NCBI GenBank assembly: GCA_963806455.1
Contig: CAWDXZ010000001.1
Location: 682,001 to 746,000, forward strand
DNA: 64,000 nucleotides
Source: Bog-756 sp963806455
GTDB taxonomy: Bacteria; Actinomycetota; Acidimicrobiia; Acidimicrobiales; RAAP-2
Direction: 5' to 3'
How positions within the stretch are numbered: the stretch's first letter is position 1; each line of letters begins with the position of its first letter. Below, piece by piece: positions 17,730 to 26,284 of this stretch. The position numbers and the translations under genes were made by a program. The notes under the pieces were generated by a model, which saw only the letters and a list, made by a program, of their open reading frames with translations, had not been told where the DNA came from and did not search any database.

Positions 17730-18409
17730 GAGTCCTGGTCGCCGAGGACGATCCGGCCCTCCGTTCCGTGCTCGGTCGTGGTCTGCGCGAGAACGGCTAT
17801 GTCGTCGACGCCGTGCCCGACGGCAATGAGGCCCTGGCTCATCTCCGCATCTACGACTACGAGGTCGCCATCCTCGACTGGCGTATGCCCGGGTTGAGCG
17901 GTGTGGAGGTCATCTCCCGGGCCCGGGGGTCAGGGGACCATACGCCGGTTCTCCTGCTCACTGCACGCGACACCGTGTCGGACCGTATCTCCGGTCTCGA
18001 CACGGGAGCAGACGACTACCTGGTGAAGCCGTTCGACTTCGGCGAGCTTCTGGCCCGGCTCCGGGCCCTCCAACGACGCCCCGCCGCCGCCCTCGGACCT
18101 CTTCTCGAGTGTGGTGATCTGGTCTTCGACCCCGACCTCTTTCAGGTGACGGTGGACGGACGCCCGATCGCTCTGACGACGACGGAGATGGGTCTGCTCG
18201 AAGTCCTGTTGCGACGTCAGCCCTCCGTTGTCACACGCCGTGCCATGGCCTTGCACGTCTGGAGCAACGAAGCGGATGCCGTGGGGTCGAATACCATCGA
18301 CGTCCACGTCGGAAGGCTGCGAGCCAAGATCAAGGGCAGCCTGGCCGGCATCGAGACGGTGCGCGGAACCGGATACCGAATCGTGGCACGGGAAGCCACC
18401 ACCGGGTGA
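17726..18409 (+). CDS. OmpR-family response regulator
   Basis: 227 residues. Receiver domain: acidic pair in VAEDDP, phospho-acceptor Asp51 in ILDWRMPG, and Lys in VKPFDF. Winged-helix DNA-binding domain: LTTTEMGLLEVLLRRQP, recognition region NTIDVHVGRLRAKI, wing RGTGYRIV. Partner of the kinase that follows, which overlaps its stop. Likely binds the 11-base GTCAT repeats ahead of its own operon and of the redox operon. Confidence 0.92.
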   Translation: MRVLVAEDDPALRSVLGRGLRENGYVVDAVPDGNEALAHLRIYDYEVAILDWRMPGLSGVEVISRARGSGDHTPVLLLTARDTVSDRISGLDTGADDYLVKPFDFGELLARLRALQRRPAAALGPLLECGDLVFDPDLFQVTVDGRPIALTTTEMGLLEVLLRRQPSVVTRRAMALHVWSNEADAVGSNTIDVHVGRLRAKIKGSLAGIETVRGTGYRIVAREATTG

Positions 18410-19737
18410 TGAACCGGACTCGGACCCGCCGCCTGCACGCGGCACGGGTGGCGACGTCGGCCACCGCCGTGGTCATGGTCTTCTACGTGCTGGGTGCCAT
18501 CAGCCTCAACGCCCTGGTGACGCACCGGCTGACGGCACAGGCCGATACCCGACTGAACGAGCGTCTGCTCGAGGGCGTGCGACCCTCACTCCACGTCAAG
18601 GGGGGTCCGGCACCGGCCGACGCCGACCACGACATCGATGACGCCCCCCGGTTCGAGTGGGCGGTGAGCGGAACTAGTGCCGTGACGGCCCTCACCCCCG
18701 GGGCCCCTGTCCTGCCCCATCGGGCCTGGCGCGAGGGTGCCACGACCCTTCCACTGGGAGCGACACCGTTCCGCTTTGACGCCATACGGACCCGAGGGGG
18801 TGGTGTGCTGGTGGCCGGCGAGAGCCTCGCCCAGCTGAACCGGGTGCGAAGTGCCCTCGGCGGACCAGAGCTTGCCCTCGGCCTGATCCTGCTCGTGCTG
18901 ACCTTCGGTGGGTCGCTCCTGATCGGGCTGCGTGCGTCCGCACCGCTCGAGTTGATCCACCGCCGGCAGGTCGAGTTCACCGCTGATGCGTCCCACGAGC
19001 TCAGGACCCCGCTCAGCGTCATCGAAGCCGAGGTGGAGCTGGCCCTCAGCCGGCCGCGACGACCCGAGGAGTACGAGGCGGTCGTTCACCGGATCGCGGG
19101 GGAGGGCCACCGGCTCCGCAACATCGTCGACGACCTGCTCTGGCTGGCTCGGATCGACGACGAGCGGCGGAGCGGCGTGCACGACCAGGAGGCAGATGTC
19201 GCCGCCGTGGCCAGATCGTCCGTCGAACGGTTCCGACCACTGGCGGCGACGCGGGAGGTGGAAATGCGGATGGACGCGGCCGGTGTGGAACCGGGGATGG
19301 TCCGGGCCGATCCGCGGTGGATCGATCGCCTCATCGGTGTGCTGGTCGACAACGCCTGCAAATTCGCCGGTCCGGGGGGCCGGGTCGAGGTGGCTGTCCG
19401 ATCGATGGGGTCACGAGTCGTCCTGAGGGTCGACGACAGCGGACCTGGCATCCCCGTCGAGGACCGTCCACTCGTATTCGACCGCTTTCACCGGAGCGCC
19501 GACGAGCCGAGTGGGTCGGGTCTCGGGCTGGCCATCGCCGATTCCGTGGTATCCGCCACCAAAGGGAGTTGGCACGTCGGTGACAGCCCTGGTGGTGGGG
19601 CCCGAATGCAGGTGTCGTGGAAGAGGGTTCCTGTCACTCCCACCCCTCCTGACGGCGGCCGGCGTCCCGATGGGGGAGAGGCCGTTCCTCCCGATCCTGC
19701 GGGACTGCCGGACCTCTCGGCCGGCCAACGCCAGTGA
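18406..19737 (+). CDS. Sensor histidine kinase
   Basis: 443 residues. There is an N-terminal membrane segment (about 17-38), an extracytoplasmic sensing region of about 110 residues with no recognised fold, and a second membrane segment near 152-173. The H-box ADASHELRTPLSV follows directly with phospho-acceptor His197, and no full HAMP domain is evident between. The ATP-binding part has VDNACKFAGPGG (N box), VDDSGPGIP (G1) and SGSGLGLAI (G2). The GTG start overlaps the regulator stop; an ATG one codon later is equivalent. Confidence 0.9.
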   Translation: MMNRTRTRRLHAARVATSATAVVMVFYVLGAISLNALVTHRLTAQADTRLNERLLEGVRPSLHVKGGPAPADADHDIDDAPRFEWAVSGTSAVTALTPGAPVLPHRAWREGATTLPLGATPFRFDAIRTRGGGVLVAGESLAQLNRVRSALGGPELALGLILLVLTFGGSLLIGLRASAPLELIHRRQVEFTADASHELRTPLSVIEAEVELALSRPRRPEEYEAVVHRIAGEGHRLRNIVDDLLWLARIDDERRSGVHDQEADVAAVARSSVERFRPLAATREVEMRMDAAGVEPGMVRADPRWIDRLIGVLVDNACKFAGPGGRVEVAVRSMGSRVVLRVDDSGPGIPVEDRPLVFDRFHRSADEPSGSGLGLAIADSVVSATKGSWHVGDSPGGGARMQVSWKRVPVTPTPPDGGRRPDGGEAVPPDPAGLPDLSAGQRQ

Positions 19738-19750
19738 GGCTGCGACCGTG

Positions 19751-19765
19751 GGCCCGTGACGGGCC
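19751..19765. terminator. Possible hairpin between convergent operons
   Basis: GGCCCG-TGA-CGGGCC can form a six-pair stem between the kinase stop and the convergent ABC permease stop. There is no T-run, so it is only a weak terminator candidate. Confidence 0.25.
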
Positions 19766-19810
19766 GGCCCGACCACCTGCGGGTTATTCATCTCGCTCAG
19801 ATCCGGATCG

Positions 19811-20602
19811 TCAGCTCAGCACGTCCTTGCGGTTGAACCACCACCAGCCGATGCCCAGGAACACGACGACATATGGCATCTGGAGGGCCACGCCTCGTAG
19901 CATCTCCGTGGAATTCGCTTGTTGGAAGAAGAGGGACTGCCAGGCATCGAGGTAGTGGGTGGGGTAGACGTAGCTGGTCCCGTTGAGGGCCGAGATGTTG
20001 TTGAGGATCTGGGACACCACGCCGAGGCCGACACCTCCGGCCACGGCTCCGAAAGCAGTGTCGGTCATCGTCGACAACATGAAGGCGAAGGCGAAGTAGG
20101 CGGCTTGGCACCAGGCCACATAGACGGTTGCCAGGGCGAGGCGAGCCAGGGCGTTGCTCGGCGACAGAACGGTGAGGGCCGGAGTCGTGACCGGGTGCCA
20201 ACCAAAGGCCAGGGTTCCGGCGGCGAGACCGACGACCGGGACCAGGAAGGCGGCCACGAGGGCCAGTCCGGCCGCCACCACCAGCTTCGAACCGAGCACA
20301 CGGTTACGCGAGACCGGCCGGACCAACAGGTAGCGGAGCGTTCCCCAGTTGGCTTCTCCGGACACGGTCTCACCGGCAAAGAGTGACACCACGATCAGAA
20401 GCAGGAAGGCGCTGACTCCCCCCAGTGCCGCGATCGGTATGTTGATTCCCGAGGCGGACAGGTCGAAGAAGCCAGGGCCTCCGCGCTTGGGAGGGTTCAC
20501 CTTGAAGGCAACGGTGAAGATGATCGGAATCAGAGCCAGGAGGCCGAGTCCCACGTAGGTCCGCATGCGCCATATCTGCTTGCGGGCCTCGACCGCGATC
20601 AT
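19811..20602 (-). CDS. ABC-2 type transporter permease
   Basis: 263 residues with six hydrophobic segments and the ABC-2 permease layout. There is an N-terminal amphipathic stretch (EARKQIWRMRTY), a long first outer loop, and FAGETVSGEANWGTLRYLLVRP, the conserved cytoplasmic motif of this family. Its start overlaps the stop of the ATPase gene at 20599 by four bases. Together they form an exporter of unknown substrate. Confidence 0.88.
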   Translation of the reverse strand: MIAVEARKQIWRMRTYVGLGLLALIPIIFTVAFKVNPPKRGGPGFFDLSASGINIPIAALGGVSAFLLLIVVSLFAGETVSGEANWGTLRYLLVRPVSRNRVLGSKLVVAAGLALVAAFLVPVVGLAAGTLAFGWHPVTTPALTVLSPSNALARLALATVYVAWCQAAYFAFAFMLSTMTDTAFGAVAGGVGLGVVSQILNNISALNGTSYVYPTHYLDAWQSLFFQQANSTEMLRGVALQMPYVVVFLGIGWWWFNRKDVLS

Positions 20603-21534
20603 TTCCGCTCCAACAATTCGATGAAGGCGTCCTCGAGCTGGTGGCGGGCGGTGATCGTCTCGACACCGACACCGGCACCGACCAGGGTGGCGACCACCTG
20701 ACTCCGCTCGATTCCGTCGAGCTCGAGCGAGAGTCCTCGGCCTTCGGGCGTCACCTCGCGCACCCCGCCGACTCCCTCCAACACGATCGCAGCCCGGGTC
20801 AGGTCGTCAACCTCCAGGTAGACCGAGGTGGATGCGCCCAGGAGATCGGGGACGGTCCCCGTCGCCACCAGGCGCCCCCTGTTCATCACGGCGATGTGAT
20901 CGCATACCTGCTCCACCTCGTTCAGCAGGTGACTGGACAAGAGCACGGTCGTACCCTGGGCGGCGACCCGACGAAGAACCTCCCGGGTATGGCGCATCTG
21001 TTGGGGATCGAGTCCGTCCGTCGGCTCGTCGATGACCAGCAACTCCGGATCCCCGAGCAGAGCCTGGGCCAGTCCGAGCCGCTGGCGCATGCCGTGGGAG
21101 TAGGTCCTGTACTTGCGTTCGACGGCATCCCCCAGGTCGGCGATGGCGAGAGCCCGCTCCAGATTGGCGTCCGACATGGATGCAGCACCCGCCCTCCAGA
21201 ACAGCTCCAGGTTCTCGCGTCCGGAGAGCTGGGGAACGAAGCCGGGCCCCTCGACCAGGACTCCGACCCGACGGAGCGTCGAGGCGCCGGGCCTGATCGG
21301 CTCGCCGAAGATGCGGACCCGGCCCGAGGTCGGCCGGATCAGCCCGACCAGCATTCGCATGGTCGTGGTCTTGCCGGCACCGTTGGGGCCGAGCAGCCCG
21401 AAGACGCTGCCGGCGTCGACGGTCAGGTTCAGGTGGTCGACGGCCAGCACGTCGCTGTCGTAGCGCTTGGTGAGGTCTTCGATGACTATCGGGTCGGGCT
21501 TCACGGCACTCCGGCCTGATGGCCCATGTCGCAT
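20599..21534 (-). CDS. ABC transporter ATP-binding protein
   Basis: 311 residues: Walker A GPNGAGKTT, a signature-like YSHGMRQRLGLAQAL, Walker B LLVIDEPTDGLDP, and the switch His in LLSSHLLNE. The C-terminal 80 residues are the extension common in ABC-2 (CcmA/DrrA-type) ATPases. Start ATG 21534; GTG 21504 would remove ten poorly conserved residues. Partner of the downstream permease. Confidence 0.92.
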   Translation of the reverse strand: MRHGPSGRSAVKPDPIVIEDLTKRYDSDVLAVDHLNLTVDAGSVFGLLGPNGAGKTTTMRMLVGLIRPTSGRVRIFGEPIRPGASTLRRVGVLVEGPGFVPQLSGRENLELFWRAGAASMSDANLERALAIADLGDAVERKYRTYSHGMRQRLGLAQALLGDPELLVIDEPTDGLDPQQMRHTREVLRRVAAQGTTVLLSSHLLNEVEQVCDHIAVMNRGRLVATGTVPDLLGASTSVYLEVDDLTRAAIVLEGVGGVREVTPEGRGLSLELDGIERSQVVATLVGAGVGVETITARHQLEDAFIELLERK

Positions 21535-21813
21535 CGGGTTCTCATTGGGGACCGGTTCCGCAGGCTATCCGATGGGCCGGGCCGGGATCATCGGACCGAT
21601 CGCAGTGGCGAAGGTGATGGGGCGAGGCAACGGAGTAGCGCCCCCGCCGAGGGGAGCTGCCCACCGAGCGAGGAGCGTGGCGCCAACGGGGCCGAACTGT
21701 TCCACGGGGCGTCGGCGCAAGCGGGAACAGAACCCGGTCCAAGCGGGAAGACTGGGGCCATGGCTCCGAAGGAGGAGCCACCGCTGGAACCGCTGGCCTC
21801 CGTCGACGCTCGA

Positions 21814-22209
21814 TCAACGCCCCGACCGCGACGGATCCCACTCGCTCCGATGTCGAATCGCCGCCACATCGGCGCAGACGAAGGCGAAGGCCAAGCCGGA
21901 GGCGGCCCACGCGTCCCTCTTCCCGATCGCTCGGGAGCTGGCGAGCCCGACGACCGTGTCGAGCGAATCGCTGGCCAGTGTCATCATGGTCCAGCGCCGC
22001 ACGTCGTTGTCAGAATCGGACATCGAGGCGATGACCGTGCCCAGGCCCAGCACCAGGTCTCGGACGCCGATCGTCCGCATCAGGAGCCGGGAGGTGGGCG
22101 TCACCGACTCGCTCCTGGCAAACTTCATCGGTGCTCCCGGCGCGACGATCAATGCCGCTCCGACCGCGGCCCGAAGCCAGCCCATGGTCCTGTCGTCGGG
22201 ACGGGACAT
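21814..22209 (-). CDS. Small membrane protein, unknown function
   Basis: 131 residues with about four hydrophobic segments (LRAAVGAALIVAPG, RDLVLGLGTVIASM, SDSLDTVVGLASS, AASGLAFAFVCADVAAI), resembling DUF4267-type proteins. No catalytic motif. A minus-strand TACGCT lies six bases upstream of the ATG, so it is probably leaderless. Confidence 0.75.
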   Translation of the reverse strand: MSRPDDRTMGWLRAAVGAALIVAPGAPMKFARSESVTPTSRLLMRTIGVRDLVLGLGTVIASMSDSDNDVRRWTMMTLASDSLDTVVGLASSRAIGKRDAWAASGLAFAFVCADVAAIRHRSEWDPSRSGR

Positions 22210-22215
22210 TGTTGA

Positions 22216-22221
22216 AGCGTA
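22216..22221 (-). promoter_or_regulatory. -10 box of a leaderless promoter
   Basis: TACGCT on the minus strand, six bases before the ATG at 22209. Confidence 0.45.
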
Positions 22222-22413
22222 GGACGAAAGACCAACCCCGGTCGCTGTCTACCGATCGCAGTCGAGTCCGAAGGCCCGACCTCCGCAACTACCGGCCCTT
22301 CTGGGATCTCGGTCCGTAGCATCGAAGCAACGCCACCTCCACTTCAAATCCACGACAGTAGGCTCGGTGGCGGACAGCAACGGATTGTCGTCACCGGTTC
22401 GAGGGAGCGAAGC

Positions 22414-22902
22414 ATGGATGGTTACGTGTTGACAGTCGAACGAATGATCCGGGCCCAGCCCGAGGTGATCTTCGACATCCTGGCCGACCCGACGAAACAC
22501 TCACTCGTGGACGGTTCCGGCATGCTGCAGGGTGCGAACGAGGGTAGATCGCAGCGACTGGCCCTGGGGACCACGTTCGGCATGGCCATGAAACTCGGTG
22601 TGCACTACTCCACCGTGAGCACGGTGGTCGAGTTCGAGGAGAACCGCCGGATCGCCTGGCAGACCGGCCCGAAGGGCAAGCTCGAACGCTTCGTGGCCGG
22701 TCGGATCTGGCGATATGAGCTCGAATCCCGGGACGGGGGGACGCTGGTCCGGGAGAGTTGGGACATCACCTCTGACCACCAGCGGACCCTGCTCAAGCTG
22801 GGAGGCATCTACTCGAACAAGACGCGTCGGGACATGGAGCTGACCCTGGCTCGTCTCGACACTCTGGTCACCACGTCACCGCGGGCGGCCGGCTCCTCAT
22901 AG
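22414..22902 (+). CDS. SRPBCC (START-like) family protein
   Basis: 162 residues with a polyketide-cyclase/dehydrase-like pattern: an N-terminal strand YVLTVERMIRAQPEVIFDIL, a central VVEFEENRRIAWQT, and a C-terminal helix holding LLKLGGIYSNKTRRDMELTL. It binds a hydrophobic ligand in a deep cavity; the ligand is unknown. GAGGGA upstream serves as ribosome-binding site. Confidence 0.85.
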   Translation: MDGYVLTVERMIRAQPEVIFDILADPTKHSLVDGSGMLQGANEGRSQRLALGTTFGMAMKLGVHYSTVSTVVEFEENRRIAWQTGPKGKLERFVAGRIWRYELESRDGGTLVRESWDITSDHQRTLLKLGGIYSNKTRRDMELTLARLDTLVTTSPRAAGSS

Positions 22903-22956
22903 GACAGCGACGGCCGAGCCGGTCGGTGAGACCCATCTCCTCCCGGGGCCTCCGGA

Positions 22957-23394
22957 TCACCCACCGGCCGGGGCGGAGGAATCCCGCCATGCGACCTCCA
23001 ACTCGGCCCCGTCCGGATCTCGGAAGAACACCGAGAGCAGGGCCGGCCCGAACCGCGTGACCTCTCCTGGTGATGCGCCCAGGTCGACCAGGCGGTCCCG
23101 GATGTCCAGCAGGGTCTTCTCCGAGTCGACGGCAAAGGCGTAATGATCGATCGGGCCTCGTCCACCCATTTTCGCCCGGTCCCCGACGATCGACTCAGCA
23201 GGCACTTCGAACACGTTGAGCGCACTGCCACCGCCCATGTCCACGACGGCCATCCGTGGGTGGTCGCCCTTGGCTTCGGTGATCGCGATCACCTCGGCAC
23301 CGAAGATGTCCTGGTAGAAGCGCAGATAGCGCTCGAGGTCGGCGGTCATGGTCGCCACGTGATTGAAGCCCTGCGTCTTTGGGTGCCCGGACAT
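22957..23394 (-). CDS. VOC family protein
   Basis: 145 residues: FNHVATMTADLERYLRFYQDI and DHYAFAVDSEKTL form the two halves, and SVFFRDPDGAELEVAW carries the terminal metal-ligand Glu. Start ATG 23394 has an upstream GGAGGC. Stand-alone gene, convergent with the SRPBCC gene. Confidence 0.87.
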   Translation of the reverse strand: MSGHPKTQGFNHVATMTADLERYLRFYQDIFGAEVIAITEAKGDHPRMAVVDMGGGSALNVFEVPAESIVGDRAKMGGRGPIDHYAFAVDSEKTLLDIRDRLVDLGASPGEVTRFGPALLSVFFRDPDGAELEVAWRDSSAPAGG

Positions 23395-23553
23395 GGATGC
23401 CTCCCGATCTGTTCCTGGACCACAGGGTACCCAGGCCACATCTCGGCGCCGAGCGATCCGTCGTCTCGGGAGCAGCGGATCGTGTGGGGTCGACCGGGTC
23501 GGCGAGATGGCCCTTCGCCCGGGCGGATCGGGGCGTCGAGGACCTCGACCGAC

Positions 23554-24180
23554 CTAGCTCGACGGGCACGAGAGCCCGAAGTCGGCGAGCACCGGCTCGG
23601 GGACGATTCCGTGGCCACCCGGGCACCCCACATGCTCCGAACCAGGTCCGGCTACGACCTGCCACGAGCCCGATACGTCCTGCACGAAGCCATACGCGGA
23701 GCCGATCGTCGGGTCGACGACCGTCCATTCCGCCCACATCGTGCCGTTCGGATCGGGCTTGACGGTGAACGCACCTGCCGGTTCGGTCAGCTGGCTGCAT
23801 CCTCCCTGGCATCCGGCGGCGAGGTACTGCCGGAGAACATCGATGATGCCGGACACCGGGTTCACCGTGGGCGTCACCGGCGCGGTGTCCGGTGGTGGTC
23901 TCGGCGCGGTGTCCGCCGTTGGTCCCGGCACCGGGGAAGCTGGCGGGGCGCTGGTGGGGGGTGTTGGCCTGACCGTCGGTTTGGTGGCCGACGATGGCGC
24001 GTCACGGCCATTGGCCGATCGGAGTCCGACGGACAATCCGATACCACCGGCCGCCAACAGCAGGACGATGATGGCGATGACGAGGATTGGCCGGCGGCCG
24101 GAGCGGACCCGATCACCGGGCTCCGGTGGCCCGGCCGATTCCGGTCCCGCAGCACCGGGTGTCGCCATGCTGTCGTCCAC
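23554..24180 (-). CDS. Membrane-anchored exported protein, unknown function
   Basis: 208 residues: a cytoplasmic Pro/Gly-rich N-terminus, one membrane segment (about 32-53), a long Thr/Pro linker, then an exported domain of about 100 residues. That domain has four Cys (GCQGGCSQL, HVGCPGG, GLSCPSS) likely to form disulphides. No family recognised. GTG start; ATG 24168 is also possible. Confidence 0.7.
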   Translation of the reverse strand: MDDSMATPGAAGPESAGPPEPGDRVRSGRRPILVIAIIVLLLAAGGIGLSVGLRSANGRDAPSSATKPTVRPTPPTSAPPASPVPGPTADTAPRPPPDTAPVTPTVNPVSGIIDVLRQYLAAGCQGGCSQLTEPAGAFTVKPDPNGTMWAEWTVVDPTIGSAYGFVQDVSGSWQVVAGPGSEHVGCPGGHGIVPEPVLADFGLSCPSS

Positions 24181-24284
24181 GGGTACTCCGTCTCCTCGAG
24201 CCCCGGAAGGTTGGTCGGCACGAAAGGTTCGGCACTTGAGACCGACGGCGCCGGGCGGCCCTCCGAACCTCGTGTGGGTGTACC

Positions 24285-24290
24285 TACACT
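24285..24290 (+). promoter_or_regulatory. -10 box for the 55-residue membrane protein
   Basis: TACACT, six bases before the ATG at 24297. Confidence 0.45.
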
Positions 24291-24296
24291 TGACCG

Positions 24297-24464
24297 ATGC
24301 CCACCCCCGTAGGTTCGGTGCCGCCCGACCCGGATGATCCCGATCAGTGGGACTGGGACGATGTCGACGAAAGCGCTCGACCGGGTTACCAACTCTTCCG
24401 TCTGGTCGTGGTTCTCATCATCGTCTTGGGACTCGTCCTTCTCCTGGTGGTCAGCGTGCTCTAG
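24297..24464 (+). CDS. Small acidic single-span membrane protein
   Basis: 55 residues. The first 30 are Pro/Asp-rich (DPDDPDQWDWDDVDES), and the last 20 form one hydrophobic helix (LVVVLIIVLGLVLLLVVSVL) ending the protein. The promoter box, exact leaderless spacing and clean frame support a real gene. It is divergent from the exported protein at 23554-24180. Function unknown. Confidence 0.6.
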   Translation: MPTPVGSVPPDPDDPDQWDWDDVDESARPGYQLFRLVVVLIIVLGLVLLLVVSVL

Positions 24465-24677
24465 CCGGTGCCGGGAGACCGGGCCCGCCGCGGCATTCGC
24501 CTTGTGGACAGGGATCAGGTCCTTCGCCTGTGCTCCGACTTCGCTCGAGTGGCGCCGATTCCTCGTCGGACGTTGCGCGGCGCCGGCCTGAGCGGGAGGA
24601 TGGCGTCGACTTCGGAGGCGCGAGGTGCTGGATCGCACCGATCGCCGAGGCGACCCCAGCGGAGGATGGATCGACCA

Positions 24678-25541
24678 ATGACGGATGAGCTGATGCCGGC
24701 CGCGTTTCTGGGCCACGGGAGTCCGATGAACGCGCTCGAGCGAAATGGCTATACCGACGCATGGCGAGCACTCGGCGCGAGCCTCCCGCGACCGCGGGGA
24801 ATCCTGGCGATCTCGGCGCACTGGTACGTCAATGCCACAGCCGTCACGGCGATGGAACGACCAAGGACCATCCACGATTTCTACGGCTTCCCTGACGAGT
24901 TGTTCGGCATGCAGTATCCGGCCCCCGGTGATCCGGCCTTGGCTGATGAGGTGCTCGAGGTGGTCAAGCCGACGTGGATGGGTCTGGACCATGACAGCTG
25001 GGGCATCGACCACGGCACCTGGTCGGTCCTCGTGCACGCCTTCCCTGAGGCTGACATCCCTGTCATCCAGCTCTCCATCAATGCCGAGCGGCCCTTCGAG
25101 TACCACCTCGAGCTCGGGGCGAGCCTGGCGCCCCTTCGGGAGCGGGGCATCTTCATCCTCGCCAGCGGTAACGTCGTCCACAACCTGTTTCGTATCGACT
25201 GGGGGCGCCCCGACGACGGATTCGATTGGGCGCGACGCTTTGACGATGCGGCCAGGGAGTCGATGACAGGGTCGCCGGCAGATGTCGTCGCCCTGCGGGA
25301 TCATCCTGATTTTCGACACGCGGTACCGACGCCCGACCACTTCATCCCACTTCTGTACCTGGCGGGGTTGGCTCACGCCGGAGGCTCGACTGCCGAGACC
25401 CTCGTGGAAGGGTATGCCTACGGGTCACTGTCCATGACCGCCTACACCCTTGACGCACGGTGCCCCGAGCGGGAGCCCGCCCGCGGCGCGGCCCCGCTGC
25501 CCAGTGCAGACCTCGTCCCGCCCGACGAGACCAATGCATGA
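24678..25541 (+). CDS. Extradiol dioxygenase, 4,5-DOPA dioxygenase (YgiD/LigB-like)
   Basis: 287 residues. The conserved metal and active-site regions of the class III extradiol DODA family are present: FLGHGSPMNALE (His), LAISAHWYV (His), GIDHGTWSVL, PVIQLSINAERP and ASGNVVHNL (His). The start ATG is chosen for the adjacent conserved LGHGSP strand. Acts on a catechol such as DOPA or a related aromatic. No neighbouring catechol genes are visible. Confidence 0.9.
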   Translation: MTDELMPAAFLGHGSPMNALERNGYTDAWRALGASLPRPRGILAISAHWYVNATAVTAMERPRTIHDFYGFPDELFGMQYPAPGDPALADEVLEVVKPTWMGLDHDSWGIDHGTWSVLVHAFPEADIPVIQLSINAERPFEYHLELGASLAPLRERGIFILASGNVVHNLFRIDWGRPDDGFDWARRFDDAARESMTGSPADVVALRDHPDFRHAVPTPDHFIPLLYLAGLAHAGGSTAETLVEGYAYGSLSMTAYTLDARCPEREPARGAAPLPSADLVPPDETNA

Positions 25542-25813
25542 CTCTCGTGAGCAACCCTCCTGCCGCCCGGTGCGTCCGAGGGCAGGTTGATTCAAAGTCG
25601 TGGCATTCGTGGTCGCCGAGGCGAGCGAGTGGTCCCGTCCCGACGGTCGATAGCTTGACGGCTGACGTCGTGCGACGGGACGGCCCAGGACACCACTACC
25701 TGTGCCAGGCCGGCTGCCGAGAGCGCGAATCTGTGCAGGTTGAACCCTACGTCGACAGAATGACCGCGTGCCACGCGCCGACGGACGGATCGCATGACCG
25801 ATCGGTGGATCGT

Positions 25814-26206
25814 ATGAGGCGTCGACGCGCCATGCGGCGCTGGCGTGCCGGAGCATGGCCGGTCCTCGTGTCCTTGATGGCGGCCGAGGACGACCTCATG
25901 TCCGCGGTGGAAGCGCCGGCCGTACTCGTCGGGGCACTGTGCGATCAACTCGATGCCGCAGTGACGAATGCCCAGTGGTGGCTGAGGGCCCACCGGTGTC
26001 CCGATGCGAGGTTCCGCCTCTACTGTCACGAACTGGTCTCGGCCTCCCGCGGCTTGGGGGCGATCATGCAGATGGTCGCCCGCGAGGCCCCACACGGGGA
26101 GTGGATGGGCAACCGCGCTCTGGCGGACGAGGTCGGCCCGAACCTCGTCGACCGGATCGAACAGGCACGGAAGGCTCGCCTCTACCTGCGTCAATTGAGC
26201 CTTTGA
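25814..26206 (+). CDS. Small helical protein, unknown function
   Basis: About 130 residues, mostly predicted helix, with an Arg-rich N-terminus and a central DAAVTNAQWWLRAHRCPDARF. No family recognised. Codon use matches its neighbours. The start is uncertain: ATG 25832 or 25877 would trim the basic leader. Confidence 0.5.
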   Translation: MRRRRAMRRWRAGAWPVLVSLMAAEDDLMSAVEAPAVLVGALCDQLDAAVTNAQWWLRAHRCPDARFRLYCHELVSASRGLGAIMQMVAREAPHGEWMGNRALADEVGPNLVDRIEQARKARLYLRQLSL

Positions 26207-26271
26207 GGCCACCGTCGATTCGAGCGATCTGGCCGGAGGGCGGACTGCTTTCCCCTGACGGGCCGTAGCGC

Positions 26272-26277
26272 TACGGT
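26272..26277 (+). promoter_or_regulatory. -10 box for the GH4 gene
   Basis: TACGGT followed after seven bases by GTG 26285. It decides the start: GTG 26276 would overlap the box. Confidence 0.4.
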
Positions 26278-26284
26278 GCGAAGC

